DNA of 16,212 nucleotides from Hydrogenophaga intermedia (GTDB lineage: Bacteria > Pseudomonadota > Gammaproteobacteria > Burkholderiales > Burkholderiaceae_C). Both the position numbers and the translations under genes were made by a program. The notes below the pieces were generated by a model. It had not been told where the DNA came from. It was given only the letters and a program-made list of their open reading frames with translations, and made no database searches. Of the stretch, positions 13,098 through 16,212 are shown piece by piece. Location: assembly GCA_945869245.1 (NCBI GenBank), contig CAMBOY010000039.1, positions 1 to 16,212 on the forward strand. Reading direction: 5' to 3'. Every line of letters starts with the position of its first letter. Positions within the stretch are counted from its first letter, which is position 1.

Positions 13098-14240
13098 GCG
13101 GGTCAGCCAGTCGCGCACCGGCGCGAGCCGGTTCACCGCTTGGAGCCCCCAGTGGCGCAGTTGTTCCACCCGGGGATCGGGGTGGCCAAACAGGTCGAAC
13201 AGGCCGTCGGTGAGCCATTGCATGGCGGCCACGTCGGCGGCGCGGGCGCGCTCGTAGCGACGCAGCAACTTGGGGTCGCCCAGTGCGCGCCAGTATTCGC
13301 GTTCGCGCAGCACACGGCTGAGGGTGGCGACATCGCCCAGCCCCACGTTCAGACCCTGTCCAGCCAGTGGGTGCATGGTGTGGGCGGCGTCACCCGCCAG
13401 TGCCACGCTGCCCTGTGGGCCGGCGCTGAACCAGCGCTCGGTGTGCGCGCATTGCAGCGGCCAGGCTTGCGCGGCGCTGCTGATGGTGAGTTCGCCCAGG
13501 CAGTGCGCGCTGCGGTCTTGCACCGCGCGGGCCAAGGCCGCAGGTTCAGCCTGCAGCCAGGCCTGCGCGTCGGCGTGCGGCAGCGACCACACCAGCGCCA
13601 CTTCGCTGCCCTCAGGGCCGCCCATGGGGAGCAGCGCCAGGATTTCGTGGCCCAGGCCATCGGCCGAGCGCACGAACCACTGCCGCGCCACGCCAGCGTG
13701 TGGCACGCTGGCCTGCAGGCGGGCGGCCACCGCCGTGTGGGGGTAGCGCCGCACGGTCACAGGGATACCCAGAGCTGCGCGGGTGGCGCTGTGTTTGCCC
13801 TCACACACCACGGTCAGTGCGGCGGTGGGGGCGGTGTTGGTGCGCGTGATGCCCGACGCGAAGTCCAGCGCTTGGTCCAGGCGTTGCTCCAGCGCGGGCA
13901 CGTCCACGATCCAGCCCAGCGCGCCGTCGGTGCCTGCGGGTGGCACAAAACCCAACTCGGCGCGTTGATCACCCCAGACCCGCATGGCCGCAATGGGGGT
14001 GATGGCCTCGCCCGCTGGCCAGGCGCGCACCGTTTCGAGCAGCGCGCGCGACGCGCTGTTGAGCGCATAGGCGCGCACGTCGGGTGCTGGCGGCGCGGCG
14101 CGGGTGTCGTCGGCAACCAGAGCCACCCGCAAGCCCTGCTGCGCCAGCGCCAGCGCCAGCGTGTGGGCCACGATGCCGCGCCCCTGGATGGCCACGTCTG
14201 CGCGGCGGGGGGTGGAGCCTGAGGGTGAGCGGTCGGTCAT
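13074..14240 (-). CDS. UbiH/UbiF-family FAD-dependent monooxygenase
   Basis: A 388-residue flavoprotein of the UbiH/UbiF/VisC/Coq6 family, which hydroxylates the ubiquinone precursor ring. The most diagnostic stretch is GDAAHTMHPLAGQGLNVGLGD (283-303), the FAD ribityl/pyrophosphate motif. The N-terminal Rossmann motif is GRGIVA (20-25), with Ala in place of the last Gly of GxGxxG, and the mid-domain DG motif reads CEGKHSATRAALGI (146-159). The C-terminal region fits the family (RYERARAADVAAMQWLTDGLFDLF). Which ring position it acts on cannot be told; Coq7, also in this window, covers C6. It is the first gene of the operon running to dsbC, DUF3429-like and M61. TAAAAT lies six bases before the ATG and could be a -10 for a near-leaderless message, but no -35 is visible. 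Confidence 0.9.
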   Translation of the reverse strand: MTDRSPSGSTPRRADVAIQGRGIVAHTLALALAQQGLRVALVADDTRAAPPAPDVRAYALNSASRALLETVRAWPAGEAITPIAAMRVWGDQRAELGFVPPAGTDGALGWIVDVPALEQRLDQALDFASGITRTNTAPTAALTVVCEGKHSATRAALGIPVTVRRYPHTAVAARLQASVPHAGVARQWFVRSADGLGHEILALLPMGGPEGSEVALVWSLPHADAQAWLQAEPAALARAVQDRSAHCLGELTISSAAQAWPLQCAHTERWFSAGPQGSVALAGDAAHTMHPLAGQGLNVGLGDVATLSRVLREREYWRALGDPKLLRRYERARAADVAAMQWLTDGLFDLFGHPDPRVEQLRHWGLQAVNRLAPVRDWLTRQAMGRTA

Positions 14241-14300
14241 GCGTGGATTTTAGGCCGTGGGCACAATAGCGTTTCTGTCCACACCATTGCCCATATCACC

Positions 14301-15209
14301 ATGCACCAGACCGACACGCCTGCGCCTAGCGCGGCCGACGCCGATGTCACCGCCCACATCGACGCCTTGTGGATTTATCCGGTGAAATCCTGCGCTGGGG
14401 TGTCGGTGCGCGAGGCCGAGGCGACGCCCACCGGGCTGGCTTGGGACCGCGCCTGGATGGTGGTGGACGAGAACGGCGACATGGTGAGCCAGCGCGACCT
14501 GCCGCGTATGGCGCTGATCCAGCCCGCCTTCAAGCTCGACAGCCTGGTGCTGCGCGCGCCCGGCATGCTGGCGCTGCACCTGAATCTGGAAGCGGCCGAA
14601 TGGCCAGTCAAGGTGCGGGTGTGGAGCGACGTGGTGCCCGCGCTCGATATGGGCGATTTGGCTGCGCAGTGGTTCAGCGACTTTCTCGGGCCAGACGCGC
14701 CCCAGGGTTTGCAGCGTTTGCGCTTGGTGCGCTTCGATCCCGAGGTGCAGCGGGTGTGCGACCGGCGTTGGACCGGCGCGCAGGATGCGGTAACCCAGTT
14801 CGCCGACGGGTTTGGCGTGCTGGTGACCAGTGCCGCGTCGATCGACGAACTCAACACCCGTTTGTTGCAAGTGGGTCAGGGCGCCGTGGACCAGCGGCGC
14901 TTTCGGCCCAATGTGGTGCTCGGTGGGCTGGAGGCGCACGACGAGGACCGCATGGACCTGTGGGCGGTGGCGGCCGAAGGCGGCGAGGTGTTGTTCGAGA
15001 ACGTCAAGCCCTGCGCGCGTTGCCCCATGCCCGATGTGAACCCCGACACCGCCGAGACCGGCCACGCGGTGCGCGATGCCCTGCAGGGCTATCGGAAGGA
15101 CCACCGCCTGGATGGCGCGCTGACCTTTGGCATGAACGCCGTGGTGCGGCGCGGAAATGGGCCCATCTTGCGGGTGGGCCAGGCGGTGTTTGGGCGCTGG
15201 GTGTTCTGA
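14301..15209 (+). CDS. MOSC-domain protein (YcbX/mARC-like)
   Basis: A 302-residue protein with an N-terminal MOSC_N beta-barrel domain (about 20-130, IDALWIYPVKSCAGV near the start) and a C-terminal MOSC domain. The latter contains RRFRPNVVLGGL (199-210), ENVKPCARCPMPDV (233-246; the first Cys, 238, is the expected molybdenum ligand) and LTFGMNAVVRRGNG (274-287). Members use molybdenum cofactor to reduce N-hydroxylated compounds or move sulfur; the substrate here is unknown. No ferredoxin domain is attached at the C-terminus, unlike E. coli YcbX. CACAAT in the 60-base gap from the divergent monooxygenase gene may be part of its promoter. It converges with a MocA-like gene after a short repeat. 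Confidence 0.92.
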   Translation: MHQTDTPAPSAADADVTAHIDALWIYPVKSCAGVSVREAEATPTGLAWDRAWMVVDENGDMVSQRDLPRMALIQPAFKLDSLVLRAPGMLALHLNLEAAEWPVKVRVWSDVVPALDMGDLAAQWFSDFLGPDAPQGLQRLRLVRFDPEVQRVCDRRWTGAQDAVTQFADGFGVLVTSAASIDELNTRLLQVGQGAVDQRRFRPNVVLGGLEAHDEDRMDLWAVAAEGGEVLFENVKPCARCPMPDVNPDTAETGHAVRDALQGYRKDHRLDGALTFGMNAVVRRGNGPILRVGQAVFGRWVF

Positions 15210-15242
15210 GGCTGCGGTTTGTCGCTCAGGCCCCCCAGGGGC
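15210..15242 (-). repeat. Second, partial copy of the C/G-run repeat
   Basis: On the minus strand this reads GCCCCTGGGGGGC, then AGCGA after three bases, then GCAGCC, the same order and near-identical blocks as the repeat in paaI (GCCCCCGTGGGGGGC, AGCGA, GCAGCC). It fills the space between the MOSC and MocA-like stop codons and codes for the last few residues (SPWGA) of the MocA-like protein. Confidence 0.5.
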
Positions 15243-15837
15243 TTGATGGCCATTGTTGCAGACACGCCGCCCAATCACTGGGTGTGTCGATGTCTTGCAC
15301 ATGGGCCGCGTCCCGTGTATCCCACTCGCTGCACAGCGTCGGGTACTGGCGCATCCAGCCTCGTGGGGGTAAGCGGTGTTGCACACAGGCTTGCACCACC
15401 GCGCTGTCTATCAGCACGGGATGAGCGGGCTGGCCTTGGTGTACCGGCGACAGCATGTGGGTGGTGGCGGATCGGCTGTGCCATGTGTGCAAAGCCGCAC
15501 GGTGGTGCACGCTGCTCAGCCAGGGCAAGTCCACCACGGTGATCAAGGCGCTGTGCGCCGGCGGTAGGTGCTGCAAACCACACAAGACCGAGGTGGTGTG
15601 TCCAGACCGCCAGTCCGGGTTGTGGACCAGACGCACCGGCCAGCCGCGCAAGGCGGCGGCGACCTGTTCGCTTTGGTGTCCTGTCACCACATGCACCGCG
15701 TCCACACCAGCCTCCAGCAAGGCCGCCACCTGGCGGCACACCAGGGCCACACCGCCCAAGGCCAGCAGCCCCTTGCAGCCCAGTCCCAGGCGGCGGCCTT
15801 CGCCGGCGCACAGAACAAGAGCTGCTACGGGTTCCAT
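15226..15837 (-). CDS. MocA-like molybdenum cofactor nucleotidyltransferase
   Basis: A 203-residue NTP-transferase of the MobA/MocA group. Motifs: LVLCAGEGRRLGLGCKGLL (8-25), the nucleotide-binding loop with its Lys22; VTGHQSEQV (51-59); NPDWRSGHTTSVLCGL (73-88), typical of MocA; VVDLPW (101-106), with the metal-binding Asp103; HPVLI (139-143); and DIDTPSD (182-188). It probably transfers CMP (or another nucleotide) to molybdopterin for a molybdenum hydroxylase, but nucleotide choice cannot be read here. The ATG at 15837 starts the conserved region; a GTG four codons upstream is possible. It shares a theme with the convergent MOSC gene. Confidence 0.86.
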   Translation of the reverse strand: MEPVAALVLCAGEGRRLGLGCKGLLALGGVALVCRQVAALLEAGVDAVHVVTGHQSEQVAAALRGWPVRLVHNPDWRSGHTTSVLCGLQHLPPAHSALITVVDLPWLSSVHHRAALHTWHSRSATTHMLSPVHQGQPAHPVLIDSAVVQACVQHRLPPRGWMRQYPTLCSEWDTRDAAHVQDIDTPSDWAACLQQWPSSPWGA

Positions 15838-15947
15838 AGGGCTGGGCACAGTTGCATGGGTGAAACGAAGAAGGCGCCCAGCTTAGCGCCTGTCGGAGGC
15901 GACTGAGCCATCCACTACACTTGAACGCTTATCTTTTGAGGTATTCC

Positions 15948-16064
15948 ATGAGTTTGAAGTGCGGCATCGTCGGCCTGCCCAACGTCGGCAAATCCACCCT
16001 GTTCAACGCCCTGACCAAGGCCGGCATTGCGGCCGAAAACTATCCCAAAGGCTGGACTTTTTGA
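15948..16064 (+). pseudogene. ychF: 5' fragment of ychF (Obg-like ATPase), truncated
   Basis: The first 33 codons match the highly conserved start of YchF: MSLKCGIVGLPNVGKSTLF holds the P-loop GLPNVGKST (9-17), followed by NALTKAGIAAENYP. Intact YchF continues FCTIEPNVG and is about 363 residues long. Here the match stops after codon 33 (16046) and the frame runs through five unrelated codons to a stop at 16062-16064. GAGG lies six bases before the ATG, and a -10-like TACACT is at 15916-15921, so the start of the gene looks normal. Because ychF is widespread and highly conserved, the break may be an inserted element with the rest of the gene beyond the window, or a joining error at a sequence end. 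Confidence 0.85.
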
Positions 16065-16212
16065 GTACTCCTTTGGCCTCAAGGACTTCCGAGGCTTCGG
16101 GACTCTGACCTGGAAAAAACAGGACAAATGCCGCTGCACAGGGCCATCATAGGATGGCCTTTATTGTTTGTGGCGTCGGCGTGGACGACTTTGTGCAGCT
16201 ATTCAGAACCCG
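16047..16212. other. Unrecognised sequence replacing the body of ychF
   Basis: I recognise no gene here. An inverted repeat CCAAAGG (16045-16051) and CCTTTGG (16070-16076) starts exactly at the break and encloses the 8-bp palindrome GAGTACTC (16063-16070). A small hairpin CCGA-ggct-TCGG and a short run of A follow, then a terminator-like stem-loop. One plus-strand frame stays open to a TAG just after the terminator's first stem arm (residues YSFGLKDFRGFGTL visible), but it has no start codon inside the new sequence. Confidence 0.5.
16142..16162 (+). terminator. Terminator-like stem-loop
   Basis: GGCCATC, loop ATAG, GATGGCC (7-bp perfect stem), then TTTATTGTTT. It is oriented for the plus strand and does not belong to any gene recognised in the window. 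It may end whatever transcript the inserted sequence carries. Confidence 0.55.

Noticed and set aside
1..16212. CRISPR arrays, insertion sequences, transposases or integrases.
   Set aside because: No regularly spaced repeats, transposase or recombinase motifs were seen on either strand. The ychF break is the only hint of an insertion.

Overview
The window reads as chromosomal DNA of a G+C-rich betaproteobacterium, most likely Burkholderiales and close to Comamonadaceae. The support is the Coq7-type ubiquinone hydroxylase, the betaproteobacterial-looking paaG-paaI-paaK catabolic cluster, and a C/G-run palindromic repeat of a kind I recognise from Comamonadaceae genomes. This placement is inference from protein and repeat style; no rRNA or other marker gene is present.

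Layout, left to right. (1) 80-1153: a LacI-family regulator behind a perfect 12-bp palindrome. (2) 1168-2635, minus strand: an enoyl-CoA hydratase followed by coq7. (3) 2807-5411, plus strand: paaG, paaI and paaK, which activate phenylacetate (PaaK), isomerise the ring-epoxide CoA thioester (PaaG) and hydrolyse dead-end CoA thioesters (PaaI). A TetR-type inverted repeat lies in the promoter region shared with the divergent hydratase. The epoxidase paaABCDE and paaZ are not in the window. (4) 5427-10137: a compact accessory block. It holds a HigB/HigA-like toxin-antitoxin pair and, diverging from it, a two-gene operon with a nucleoside-phosphorylase-fold protein and a 965-residue NACHT ATPase ending in an FGE-sulfatase/C-type-lectin-like domain, closed by an intrinsic terminator. 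(5) 10134-14240, minus strand: a chromosomal operon running UbiH/F-type monooxygenase, dsbC, a small DUF3429-like membrane protein and an M61 peptidase. (6) 14301-15837: a MOSC-domain protein convergent with a MocA-like nucleotidyltransferase, both linked to molybdenum cofactor. (7) 15948-end: the first 33 codons of ychF, cut off and followed by unrelated sequence.

The standout is the 6171-10036 operon. The C-terminus of the nucleosidase-like protein and the N-terminus of the NACHT protein carry near-matching short motifs (IQVMNNHGIVAG and IAVNTNQGVVAG). This is the arrangement expected for effector and NLR-type sensor proteins that signal through a shared amyloid-like motif. The likely logic is: the C-terminal lectin-like domain senses something, the NACHT oligomerises, its N-terminal motif templates the effector motif, and the effector destroys a nucleotide or nucleoside pool. 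The neighbouring toxin-antitoxin pair fits a small defence or addiction island placed between a catabolic operon and a housekeeping operon.
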